From contig JAWQEG010000259.1 of assembly GCA_033782935.1 (NCBI GenBank), positions 2,458,001 through 2,522,000 on the forward strand: a stretch of DNA of 64,000 nucleotides, read 5' to 3'. Made by a program: the position numbers and the translations under genes. The stretch comes from Petrolisthes cinctipes (lineage: Eukaryota > Arthropoda > Malacostraca > Decapoda > Porcellanidae). Position 1 is the first letter of the stretch, and each line of letters begins with the position of its first letter. Below the pieces are notes generated by a model. It was not told the origin of the DNA. It saw only the letters and a list, made by a program, of their open reading frames with translations, and searched no databases. Below, in pieces: positions 48,304-61,320 of this stretch.

Positions 48304-50027
48304 TTTTGTTTGACAGGTATCACACAAATGAAGTTCCCAATTTAAATAAAAAAAAAAATAATGGCTTAGAACCATCATCACAGCCCAGAGCGTGATTGGG
48401 ATATTTTAAGCGGAATTTCATCAACACTATTTGGTAAGGCTTAGATAGTTATATACAAGCATTATCCCATAAATAAAAAGGTTGCGGGACAAGCCGTTGC
48501 AAATCAAGATAAGATAAAGTAACAGGTATATACTGTATTAGAGTGCAAATCATTGCACAGAAATTAAATACGATTTATATAACTTTACATGATCAACGAA
48601 TAAAAGAACTACATATATGGAATAATATATCATGTTTTAGGCTTCTATTTATTTCTGTGAATTAGCAGGAAATGAATTGCAGGTGAGGAACAGAGAGAAA
48701 TGACAACCATTTATTCCTTAATAAGTATTTACTGCGATTAAGGTAAGATTAACTCACAATTATTACCACTCCAACAGCTACGAAATATAATGGTATAATC
48801 AATGATGAAATACCATCTGACTTATTATCTTCATACACCTACTTGGTATATTATTATACATTCATGCGTAGTATATTACTACAAGATCATAATCCCATTA
48901 TTATTCACATAAAAGATAAAATGTTTTTCCCAAGCTACGTACTTCACCAATTCCCTATGAAAATGGAAGTAATCCTTTCACATTCGATTTTCATCCAATA
49001 AGTATTATACTTAGTGAGGATGTCATCAGTGACACACAACACTTCAAGTGCCATGTTGCATATCTTCATATATGTTTGTCTTGCATATTTCTTTGCATTT
49101 AAGTTGCATATAAATCTCCTAAGGATGCAAAATCTCCACTTGCTTGGAATCAAAGTAATACTAATCAAGCCCTATATGCATGTACATTCATATCTATTAC
49201 TAATCAATATCTCTTTTCATCATCAATTTTAATTTCCACTATCTATACTTACCTGCTGATACACAATTAACATTAATTTACCCTAATCACCCTACACATG
49301 GTATGGTTACAGGCTACTATAAAGAAACGGACTCATAGGAAATACGATCCAAGGGGATCGTTACCTTGCCTAATAAACATAAACGTGCTTGACAACATGA
49401 CATAATCTTTTCCACCTTTAAACATATTTCATTTAAAGTCGACTTGTTTAACATCTCCTCATTATCAGTTGTTGCGGAAAAAATGCAACTATTAGGTTAT
49501 TTAAGGAGAATAGGCTTCAATCATCCTTATTATATAATTTGATTCCTCCATATATTGATAAAAATAAAACTGAGTACCAATGTTTATTATCCACTGTCTT
49601 ATCTTTCTGCCATGTACTATCATATTTATGTATTGAATAAGAACGAACTATCGAGGTATACTGAATTATGTTGTATTGAAAAGAATAGGACTGTTATTTC
49701 ACAGCCTAGCAACACGGCCCCTTATTAATGTGTGAACCTTTAGCATAGGTTAGCTTATATACACACAATAACATGCACCTAGCTAAACACATTAATTTTA
49801 AGATGATTTTTATGTGACAATGTATTAATATTCATGTATTAATGATACTATCTATGTTCATTTATGTACAAGATGTGCCTATGTCTTAATGTCTATTTTA
49901 GGTTACTATACATGTCTTCATTGTTAATATCTTCCTTATTATGAACCCTACCAACATTGTGAACTGGCCTTCTATTAAATAAAGCTTTAATGCCTGGAGG
50001 GCCAGGCGGGTAGCGTGATAGAGCAAA
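48304..50027 (+). other. AT-rich env/3' region, no intact gene
   Basis: About 1.7 kb of AT-rich sequence with stops in all plus-strand frames. Short peptide-like traces suggest a decayed continuation of the env-like frame up to about 48,700, but nothing is clear after that. A hydrophobic open stretch at 49014-49232 could be by chance. Directly before the 3' LTR there is no convincing polypurine tract: the last bases are GCGTGATAGAGCAAA. A small perfect inverted repeat, GCCTGG (49992-49997) and CCAGGC (50002-50007), lies 20 bp upstream of the LTR. Confidence 0.6.
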
Positions 50028-50615
50028 TGTACAGTACTGTAGAGGAGGGTAACACCACAGCTGCCCCACTTGAAGCAAAATAAGCCAGAACACCTTCTGA
50101 CATAACAAACACAAGAGGGCCAACCTCCTTACCTCCAATTTCTCACTGTCATCTCTAAACTCAAGAGAGAGAGGGAGAGAAAGGAGGAGAGAGAGAAAGA
50201 GGGAGAGAAAATAGAAAGAGAGAGAGAGGAGAATTGGGTGGAGCTTAAATATACTCCACCCCTTTTAAAAGTACCAGAAACTCCCCAATAGAGAATGTAT
50301 ATAAGCAGTGAAGTTGAACTAATATGTAGGATTTCCTAAACTGACTCCCAGGGCTATAACCTGTCTCCATAAGAGAGAGACACAGGCATATAAGACAAGG
50401 CATTAAATATAACTCCCTGTATAGAGATAAGTATGTATAAATAAATTAAGCCTAAAGAAACTTGTGCAGTCACTTTACCTAAGAACACCACTACGCCGAG
50501 CTCGCTACCTAATACCACAACAACCACAACAACAACAACAACTACTACGACTACACTTCGGACTAAGGTACTGTATCAGATCCTGAACGAGTTAAAGCCT
50601 TAGAGGACTGGTACA
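50028..50615 (+). repeat. 3' long terminal repeat
   Basis: 588 bp, same start (TGTACAGTACTG), same end (CTGGTACA) and same internal landmarks as the 5' LTR. The base before TG differs between the two LTRs (A of GAGA on the left, A of GAGCAAA on the right, with different context), which fixes the LTR start at TG. It should supply the polyadenylation site. Confidence 0.95.
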
Positions 50616-50619
50616 GAGA
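50616..50619. other. Target-site duplication, right copy (GAGA)
   Basis: Second copy of GAGA, followed by TATCGAATTTGGGCACATA. This is the interrupted satellite monomer resuming, as shown by the uninterrupted paralogue near 54,509. Confidence 0.9.
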
Positions 50620-52419
50620 TATCGAATTTGGGCACATAAAATATCGATTTTTAGCATGTTTTGGGCCTATATTTTGAAAATATTCTAGCACTGAGTAGGC
50701 AGGTACAGATCGCTTCTGGGACCCCAAAATATCGAATTTTCGGGTGTTTAGAGCCTGATTTTGAGATATAAACTGGTACAGAAAATTCATTCACATATTG
50801 ACTTTGGGCACCTAAAATATCGATTTTCAGCATGTTTTGGGCCTGTATTTTGAAAATACTATAACACGGAGTAGGCATCTACAGATCGCTTCTAGGACCC
50901 AAAAATACCGAATTTTCGGGTGTTTTGAGCCTGAATTTGACATATAAACGGTACAGAAGATGCATGCACATATTGACTTTTTGCACCTAAAATATCGATT
51001 TTGAGCATGTTTTGAGTCTGTATCTTGAAAATACTCTAACACGGAGTAGGCATGAACAGATCGATTCTGGTACCTAAAAATATCGATTTTTCGGCTGTTT
51101 TGAGCCTGAATTTGAGATATAAACGGTACAAAAGATGCATGCACATATCGACTTTGGGCACACAATATATCGATTTTGAGCATGTTTTGAACATGTATTT
51201 TGAAAATACTCTAACATGGAGTAGGCATGTACAGACCGCTTCTGGGACGCAATAATATTGAAATTTTGGGTGTTTTGAGACTGAATTTGTGATATAAACG
51301 GGTACTGTAGATGCATGCACATATCGACTTTTTGCACCTAAAATATCGATTTTGAGCATGTTTTGGGCCTGTAATTTGAAAATACTCTAACACGGAGTAG
51401 GCATGTACAGATCGCTTCTGGGACGCAAAGATATTGAATTTTTGGGTGTTTTGAACCTGAATTTGAAATATAAACGGGTACTGAAGATGCATGCACATAT
51501 CGACTTTTTGCACCTAAAATATCGATTTTGAGCATGTTTTGGGCCTGTAATTTGAAAATACTCTAACACGGAGTAGGCATGTACAGATCGCTTCTGGGAC
51601 GCAAATATATTGAATTTTTGGGTGTTTTGAGCCTGAATTTGAAATATAAACGGGTACTGAAGATGAATGCACCTTTTGACTTTTTGCACCTAAAATATCG
51701 ATTTTGAGCATGTTTTGGGTCTGTATCTTGAAAACATTCCAGCAAAGAGTAGACATGTACCGATCGCTTCTGGGACCCAAAAATATCGAATTTTCGGGTG
51801 TTTTTAGCCTGAATTTGGGATATAAACGGGTACAGAAGATGCATGCACATATCGACTTTGGGCACCCAAAATATCGATTTTTAGCATGTTTTGGGACTAT
51901 ATTTTGAAAATATTCTAGCACTGAGTAGGCATGTACAGATCGCAGGAGGGACCCAAAAATATCGAATTTTCGGGTGTTTTGAGCCTGAATTTGACATATA
52001 AACGGTACAGAAGATGCATGCACATATCGACTTTGGGCACCCAAAATATTGATTTTTGCATGTTTTGGGCCTGTATTTTGAAAATACTCTAACACGGAGT
52101 AGGCATGTACAGATCGCTTCTAAGACACAAAAATATCGAATTTTCAGGTGTTTTGAGCCTGAATTTGGGATATAAACGGGTTCAGAAGATGCATACTCAT
52201 ATTGACTTTGTGCACCAAAAATATCGATTTTTAGCATGTTTTGGGTCTGTATCTTGAAAACATTCTAACACGGAGTAGGCATGTACAGATCGCTTCTGGG
52301 ACCCAAAAATATCGAATATTCGGGTGTTTGGAGCCTGAATTTCAGATATAAACGAGTGCAGAAGATAAATACACATATTGACTTTGGGCACCTAAAATAT
52401 CGATTTTCAGCATGTTTTG

Positions 52420-55400
52420 GGCGTGTGTCTGAGTAGGCATGTACAGATCGCTTCTGGAACCCCAAAATATTGAATTTTCGGGTGTTTTGGGCATGATTTT
52501 GAGATATCGACTTTGGGCACCTAAAATATCGATTTTTACCATGTTTTGGGCCTATATTTTGAAAATATTCTAGCACTGAGTAGGCATGTACAGATCGCTT
52601 CTGAGACCCCAAAATATCGAATTTTCGGGCGTTTTGAGGTTGAATTTGGGATATAAACGGGTGCAGAAGATGCATACCCATATTGACTTTGGGCACCTAA
52701 TATATCGATTTTCAGCATGTTTTGGGCCTGTATCTGAGTAGGCAAGTACAGATCGCTTCTGGAACCCCAAAATATCGAATTTTCGGGTGTTTGGAGCCTG
52801 AATTTGAGATATAAACGGGTACAGAAGATGCATGCACATATCGACTTTTGGGCACCTAAATGATCGATTTTCAGTATGTTTTTGGTCTGTATCTTGAAAA
52901 CATTCTAACTAGGAGTAGGCATGTACAGATCGCTTCTAGGACCCAAAAATACCGAATTTTCGGGTGTTTTGAGCCTGAATTTGAGATATAAACGGGTACA
53001 GAAGATGCATGCACATATCGACTTTTAGGCACCTAAAATATCGATTTTCTGTATTTTTTGGGCCTGTATTTTGAAAATACTCTAACACAGAGTAGGCATG
53101 TACAGATCGCTTCTGGGACCCCAAAATATCGAATTTTCGGGGGTTTTGAGGATAAATTTGGGATATAAACGGGTGCAGAAGATGCATACACATATTGACT
53201 TTGGGTACCTAAAATATCGATTTTCAGCATGTTTTGGGCCTGTATCTGAGTAGGCATGTACAGATCGCTTCTGGGACCCCAAAATATCGAATTTTTGGGT
53301 GTTTGGAGCCTGAATTTGAGATATAAACGGGTACAGAAGATGCATGCACATATCGACTTTTGGGCACATAAATTCTCGATTTTCTGTATGTTTTGGGCCT
53401 GTATTTTGAAAATACTCTAACACGGAGTAAGCATGTACAGATCGCTTCTGGGACCCAAAATATCGAATTTTCGGGTCATTTGGGCCTGAATTTGAGATAT
53501 CGACTTTGGGCACCTAAAATATCGATTTTTTGTATGTTTTGGGCCTATATTTTGAAAATATTCTAGCACTGAGTAGGCATGTACAGATCGCTTCTGGGAC
53601 CCCAAAATATAGAATTTTCGGGAGTTTTGAGAATGAATTTGAGATATAAACTGGTACAGAAAATGCATGCACATATTGACTTGGGGCACCTAAAATATCG
53701 ATTTTCAGCATGTTTTGGGCCTATATTTTGAAAATACTATAACACTGAGTAGGCATGTACAGATCGCTTCTGGGACCCAAAAATATCGAATTTTCGGGTG
53801 TTTTGAGCCTGAATTTGAGATATAAACAGGTACTGATGATGCATGCTCATATCGACTTTTGGGCACCTAAAATTTCGATTTTTAGCATCTTTTTGGTCTG
53901 TATCTTGAAAACATTCTAAATAGGGGTAGGCATGTACAGATCGCTTTTAGGACCCATAAATACCGAATTTTCGGGTGTTTTGAGCCTGAATTTGAGATAT
54001 AAACGAGTACAGAAGATGCATGCACATATCGACTTTGGACACTTAAAATATCGATTTTTAGCATGTTTTGAGCCTATATTTTGAAAACATTCTAGCACTG
54101 AGTAGGCATGTACAGATCGCTTCTGGGGCCCAAAAATATCGAATTTTCGGGTGTTTTGAGGTTGAATTTGGGATATAAACGGGTGAAGAAGATGCATACA
54201 CATATTGACTTTGGGCACCTAAAATATCGATTTTCAGCATGTTTTGGGCCTATATCTGAGTAGGCATGTACAGATCGCTTCTGGGACCCAAAAATATCGA
54301 ATTTTCGGGTGTTTGGAGACTGAATTTGAGATATAAACGGGTACAGAAGATGCATGCACATATCGACTTTTGGGCACCTAAAATATCGATTTTCTGTATG
54401 TTTTGGGCCTGTATTTTGAAAATACTCTAACACGGAGTAGGCATGTACAGATCGCTTGTGGGACCCAAAAATATCGAATTTTCGGGTGTTTTGGGCCTGA
54501 ATTTGAGATATCGACTTTGGGCACATAAAATATCGATTTTTAGCATGTTTTGGGCCTATATTTTGAAAATATTCTAGCACTGACTAGGCATGTACAGATC
54601 GCTTCTGGGACCCCAAAATATCGAATTTTCGGGTGTTTAGAGCCTGATTTTGAGATATAAACTGGTACAGAAAATTCATTCACATATTGACTTTGGGCAC
54701 CTAAAATATCGATTTTCAGCATGTTTTGGGCCTGTATTTTTAAAATACTATAACACGGAGTAGGCATCTACAGATCGCTTCTAGGACCCAAAAATACCGA
54801 ATTTTCGGGTGTTTTGAGCCTGAATTTGAGATATAAACGGGTACAGAAGATGCATGCACATATCGACATTGGACACTTAAAATATTGATTTTTAGCATGT
54901 TTTGAGCCTATATTTTGAAAACATTCTAGCACTGAGTAGGCATGTACAGATTGCTTCTGGGACCCCAAAATATTGAATTTTCGGGTGTTTAGAGCCTGAA
55001 TTTGAGATATAAACGGGTACAGAAGATGCATGCACATATCGACTTTTTACACTTAAAATATCAATTTTTAGCATGTTTTGAGCCTATATTTTTAAAACAT
55101 TCTAGCACTGAGTAGGCATGTACAGATCGCTTCTAGGACCCAAAAATATCGAATTTTAGGGTGTTTTGAGCCTGAATTTGAGATATAAACGTGTACTGAA
55201 GATGCATGCACATATCGGCTTTTTGCTCCCAATATATCGATTTTGAGCATGTTTTGAGCCTGTATTTTGAAAATACTCTTACACGGAGTAGGCCTGTACA
55301 GATCGCATCTGGGACGCAAAGATATTGAATTTTCGAGTGTTTCGAGCCTTATTTTGAGATATAAACGGGTACAAAAGATGCATGCACATATCGACTTTGG

Positions 55401-58400
55401 GCACCCATAATATCGATTTTTAGCATGTTTTGGGCCTATATTTTGAAAATATTCTAGCACTGAGTAGGCATGTACAGATCGCTTCTGGGACCCAAAAATA
55501 TCGAATTTTCGGGTGTTTTGAGCCTGAATTTGAGATATGAACGGTACAGAAGATGCATGCACATATCGACTTTTTGCACCTAAAATATCGATTTTGAGCA
55601 TGTTTTAAACATGTAATTTGAAAATACTCTAACACACAGTAGGCATGTACAGATCGCTTCTGGGACGCAAAGATATTGAATTTTTGGGTGTTTTGAGCCT
55701 GAATTTGAAATATAAACGGGTACTGAAGATGCATGCACATATCGACTTTAGGCACCCAAAATATTGATTTTTAGCATGTTTTGGGCCTATATTATGAAAA
55801 TATTCTAGCACTGAGTAGGCATGTACAGATCGCTTCTGGGACCCAAAAATATCGAATTTTCGGGTGTTTTGAGCCTGAATTTGAGATATGAACGGTACAG
55901 AAGATGCATACACATATCGACTTTGGGCACCCAAAATATCGATTTTTAGCATGTTTTGGGCCTGTAATTTGAAAATACTCTAACACGGAGTAGGCATGTA
56001 CAGATCGCTTCTGTGACCCAAAAATATCGAATTTTCGGGTGTTTTGAGATTGAATTTGAGATATAAACGGGTACAGAAGATGCATACTCATATTGACTTT
56101 GTGCACCAAAAATATTGATTTTTTAGCATGTTTTGGGTCTGTATCTTGAAAACATTCTAGGAAGTAGTAATCATGTACAGATTGCTTCTGGGACTCCAAA
56201 ATATCGAATTTTCGGGTTTTTTGAGTCTGAATTTGAGATATAAACGGGTACAGAAAATGCATGCACATATTGACTTTGGGCACCTAAAATATCGATTTTC
56301 AGCATGTTTTGGGCCTGTAATTTGAAAATACTCTAACACGGAGTAGGCATGTACAGATCGCTTCTGGGACCCAAAAATATCGAATTTTTGGGTGTTTTGA
56401 GGTTGAATTTCAGATATAAACGAATGCAGAAGATGCATACACATATTGACTTTGGGCACCTAAAATATCAATTTTCAGCATGTTTTGGGCCTGTATCTGA
56501 GTAAGCATGTACAGATCGCTTCTGGGACCCCAAAATATTGAATTTTCGGGTCATTTGGGCCTGAATTTGAGATATCGACTTTGGGCACCTAAAATATCGA
56601 TTTTTTGTATGTTTTAGGCCTATATTTTGAAAATATTCTAGCACTGAGTAGGCATGTACAGATCGCTTCTGGGACCCCAAAATATAGAATTTTTGGGAGT
56701 TTTGAGAATGAATTTGAGATATAAACTGGTACAGAAAATGCATGCACATATTGACTTTGGGCACCTAAAATATCGATTTTCAGCATGTTTTGGGCCTATA
56801 TTTTGAAAATACTATAACTCGGAGTAGGCATGTACAGATCGCTTCTGGGACCCCAAAATATCGAATTTTCGGGTGTTTTGAGCCTGAATTTGAGATATAA
56901 ACAGGTACTGAAGATGCATGCACATATCGACTTTTGGGCACCTAAAATATCGATTTTGAGCATGTTTTTGGTCTGTATCTTGAAAACATTCTAAATAGGG
57001 GTAGGCATCTACAGATCGCTTTTAGGACCCATAAATACCGAATTTTCGGGTGTTTTGAGCCTGAATATGAGATATAAACGAGTACAGAAGATGCATGCAC
57101 ATATCGACTTTGGACACTTAAAATATCGATTTTTGGCATGTTTTGAGCCTATATTTTGAAAACATTCTAGCACTGAGTAGGCATGTACAGATCGCTTCTG
57201 GGACCCAAAAATATCGAAATTTCGGGTGTTTTGAGGTTGAATTTGGGATATAAACGGATGAAGAAAATGCATACACATATTGACTTTGGGCACCTAAAAT
57301 ATCGATTTTCAGCATGTTTTGGGCCTGTATCTGAGTAGGCATGTACAGATCGCTTCTGGGACCCCAAAATATCGAATTTTCGGGTGTTTGGAGCTTGAAT
57401 TTGGGATATAAACAGGTGAAGAAGATGCATACACATATTGACTTTGGGCACCTAAAATATCGATTTTCAGCATGTTTTGGGCCTGTATCTGAGTAGGCAT
57501 GTACAGATTGCTTCTGGGACCCCAAAATATCGAATTTTCGGGTGTTTGGAGCTTGAATTTGAGATATAAACGGGTACAGAAGATGCATGCACATATCGAC
57601 TTTTGGGCACCTAAAATATCGATTTTCTGTATGTTTTGGGCCTGTATTTTGAAAATACTCTAACACGGAGTAGGCATGTACAGATCGCTTCTGGGACCCA
57701 GAAATATCGAATTTTCGGGTGTTTTGGGCCTGAATTTGAGATATCGACTTTGGGCACATAAAATATCGATTTTTAGCATGTTTTGGGCCTATATTTTGAA
57801 AATATTCTAGCACTGAGTAGGAATGTACAGATCGCTTCTGGGACTTCAAAATATCGAATTTTCGGGTGTTTAGAGCCTGAATTTGAGATATAAACTGGTA
57901 CAGAAAATGCATTCACATATTGACTTTGGGCACCTAAAATATCGATTTTCAGCATGTTTTGGGCCTGTATTTTGAAAATACTATAACACGGAGTAGGCAT
58001 CTACAGTTTGCTTCTAGGACCCAAAAATACCGAATTTTCGGGTGTTTTGAGCCTGAATTTGAGATATAAACGGGTACAGAAGATGCATGAACATTTCGAC
58101 TTTGGACACTTAAAATATCGATTTTTAGCATGTTTTGAGCCTATATTTTGAAAATATTCTAGCACTGAGTAGGCATGTACAGATTGCTTCTGGGACCCCA
58201 AAATATCGAATTTTCGGGTGTTTAGAGCCTGAATTTGAGATATAAACTGGTACAGAAGATTCATGCACATATCGACTTTGGACACTTAAAATATCGATTT
58301 TCAGCATGTTTTGAGCCTATATTTTAAAAATATTCTAGCACTGAGTAGGCATGTACAGATCGCTTCTGTGACCCAAAAATATCGAATTTTCGGGGGTTTT

Positions 58401-61320
58401 TGAGGTTAAATTTGGGATATAAACGGGTGAAGAAGATGCATACACATATTGACTTTGGGCACCTAAAATATCGATTTTCAGCATGTTTTGGGCCTGTATC
58501 TGAGTAGGCATGTACAGATCGCTTCTGGGAACCCAAAATATTGAATTTTTGGGTGTTTGGAGCCTGAATTTGAGATATAAACGGGTACAGAAGATGCATG
58601 CACATATCGACTTTTGGGCACCGAAATTTTCGATTTTCTGTATGTTTTGGGCCTGTATTTTGAAAATACTCTAACATGGAGTAGGCATGTACAGATCGCT
58701 TCTGGGACCCCAAAATATCGAATTTTCGGGTCATTTGGGAATGAATTTGAGATATCGACTTTGTGCACCTAAAATATCGATTTTTTGTATGTTTTGGGCC
58801 TATATTTTGAAAATATTCTAGCACTGAGTAGGCATTTACAGATCGCTTCTGGGACCCCAAAATATAGAATTTTCGGGTGTTTTGAGCCTGAATTTGAGAT
58901 ATAAACTGGTACAGAAAATGCATGCACATATTGACTTTGGGCACCTAAAATATCGATTTTCAGCATATTTTGGGCCTATATTTTGAAAATACTATAACAC
59001 GGAGTAGGCATGTACAGATCGCTTCTGGGACCCAAAAATATCGAATTTTCAGGTGTTTTGAGCCTGAATTTGAGATATAAACAGGTACTGAAGATGCATG
59101 CACATATCGACTTTTTGGCACCTAAAATATCGATTTTGAGCATGTTTTTGGTCTGTATCTTGAAAACATTCTAACTAGGAGTAGGCATGTACAGATCGCT
59201 TCTAGGACCCAAAAATACCAAATTTTCGGGTGTTTTGCGCCTGAATTTGAGATATAAACGGGTACAGAAGATGCATGCACATATCGACTTTGGACACTTA
59301 AAATATCGATTTTCAGCATGTTTTGAGCCTATATTTTGAAAACATTCTAGCACTGAGTAGGCATGTACAGATCGCTTCTGGGGCCCAACAATTTCGAGTT
59401 TTCGGGGATTTTGAGGTTGATTTTGAGATATAAACGAGTGCAGAAGATGCATACATTTATTGACTTTGGGAACCTAAAATATCGATTTTCAGCATGTTTT
59501 GGGCCTGTATCTGAGTATGTATGTACAGATCGCTTCTGGGACCCCCAAATATCGAGTTTTCGGGTGTTTGGAGCCTGAATTAGAGATATAAACGGGTACA
59601 GAAAATGCATGCACATATTGACTTTGGGCACCTAAAATATCGATTTTTAGCATGTTTTGGGCCTGTATTTTGAAAATACTAGAACACGGAGTAGGCATCT
59701 ACAGATCGCTTGTAGGACCCAAAAATACCGAATTTTCGGGTGTTTTGAGCCTGAATTTGAGATATAAACGGGTACAGAAGATGCATGCACATATCGACTT
59801 TGGACACTTAAAATATCGATTTTTAGCATGTTTTGGGCCTGTATCTGAGTAGGCAAGTACAGATCGCTTCTAGGACCCCAAAATATCGAATTTTCGGGTG
59901 TTTGGAGCCTGAATTTGAGATATAAACGGGTACAGAAGATGCATGCACATATCGACTTTTGGGCACCTAAATGATCGATTTTCAGTATGTTTTGGGTCTG
60001 TATCTTGAAAACATTCTAACTAGGAGTAGGCATGTACAGATCGCTTCTAGGACCAAAAAATACCGAATTTTCGGGTGTTTTGAGCCTGAATTTGAGATAT
60101 AAACGGGTACAGAAGATGCATGCACATATCGACTTTTAGGCACCTAAAATATCGATTTTCTGTATTTTTTGGGCCTGTATTTTGAAAATACTCTAACACA
60201 GATCGCTTCTGGGACCCCAAAATATCGAATTTTCGGGTGTTTTGGGCTTGAATTTGAGATATCGACTTTGGGCACCTTTAAATATCGATTTTTAGCATGT
60301 TTTGGGCCTATATTTTGAAAATATTCTAGCACTGAGTAGGCATGTACAGATCGTTTCTGGGACCTCAAATTATCGAATTTTCGGGTGTTTTGAGCCTGAA
60401 TTTGAGATATAAACTGGTACAGAAAATGCATGCACATATTGACTTTGGGCACCTAAAATATCGATTTTCAGCATATTTTGGGCCTATATTTTGAAAATAT
60501 TCTAGCACTGAGTAGGCATGTACAGATCGCTTCTGGGACCCCAAAATATCGAGTTTTCGGGTGTTTGGAGCCTGAATTAGAGATATAAACGGGTACAGAA
60601 GATGCATACACATATCGACTTTTGGGCACCTAAAATATCGATTTTGGGCATGTTTTGGGTCTGTATCTTGAAAACATTTAAAATAGGAGTAGGCATGTAC
60701 AGATCGCTTTTAGGACCCATAAATACCGAATTTTCGGGTGTTTTGAGCCTGAATTTGAGATATAAACGAGTACAGAAGATGCATGCACATATCGACTTTG
60801 GACACTTAAAATATCGATTTTTAGCATGTTTTGAGCCTATATTTTGAAAACATTCTAGCACTGAGTAGGCATGTACAGATCGCTTCTGGGACCCAAAAAT
60901 ATCGAATTTTCGGGTGTTTTGAGGTTGAATTTGGGATATAAACGGGTGAAGAAGATGCATACACATATTGACTTTGGGCACCTAAAATATCGATTTTCAG
61001 CATGTTTTGGGCCTGTATCTGAGTAGGCATGTACAGATCGCTTCTGGGACCCCAAAATATCGAATTTTCGTGTGTTTGGAGCCTGAATTTGAGATATAAA
61101 CGGGTACAGAAGATGCATGCACATATCGACTTTTGGGCACCTAAAATATCGATTTTCTGTATGTTTTGGGCCTGTAATTTGAAAATACTCTAACACGGAG
61201 TAGGCATGTACAGATCGCTTGTGGGACCCAAAAATATCGAATTTTCGGGTGTTTTGGGCCTGAATTTGAGATATCGACTTTGGGCACATAAAATATCGAT
61301 TTTTAGCATGTTTTGGGCCT
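52420..61320 (+). repeat. Zone with shortened satellite monomers (right of insertion)
   Basis: The same 29-bp and 18-bp deletions as at 40.6-42.2 kb recur many times, interleaved with full-length monomers. The 29-bp deletion (GAGATATCGACTTTG) is seen near 52,503, 53,496, 54,507, 56,571, 57,740, 58,752, 60,257 and 61,269. The 18-bp tail deletion (TATCTGAGTA) is seen near 52,731, 53,244, 54,253, 56,493, 57,328, 57,487, 58,498, 59,507, 59,831 and 61,017. A separate small deletion near 60,197 joins CTAACAC to AGATCGCTTC. Confidence 0.85.

Larger units (their letters stand above)
42217..50615 (+). mobile_element. Ty3/gypsy-type LTR retrotransposon, coding-dead
   Basis: An 8,399-bp insertion in the satellite, bounded by TG...CA LTRs of 588 bp and a GAGA target duplication. 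The inside holds primer-binding site, long leader, short gag, then protease, reverse transcriptase, RNase H, integrase and an env-like remnant on the plus strand. Integrase downstream of RNase H is the order of Ty3/gypsy (Metaviridae), not copia. Every pol domain is recognisable but split by stops and frameshifts, and catalytic residues are replaced. The LTRs appear identical, which normally indicates a recent insertion. It is therefore either a defective copy moved by proteins supplied by other elements, or an old copy whose LTRs were homogenised. No family name can be assigned from the sequence alone. Confidence 0.93.

Noticed and set aside
49014..49232. 72-codon hydrophobic open stretch as an Env membrane anchor
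   Set aside because: It has overlapping minus-strand openness, no Env motif around it, and AT-rich DNA yields hydrophobic codons readily. Not enough to call.
49980..50027. Polypurine tract before the 3' LTR
   Set aside because: The sequence is GC-mixed (GGCCAGGCGGGTAGCGTGATAGAGCAAA) and lacks a continuous purine run next to the LTR. If a priming site existed it has decayed or is unusual.
57118..57912. 264-codon open frame on the minus strand, and many similar ones of 60-200 codons
   Set aside because: They are satellite monomers read through. The same peptide fragments recur in all registers, lengths follow the 176-bp period, and start and stop positions follow the monomer tail. There is no codon-position bias visible and no independent gene signal.
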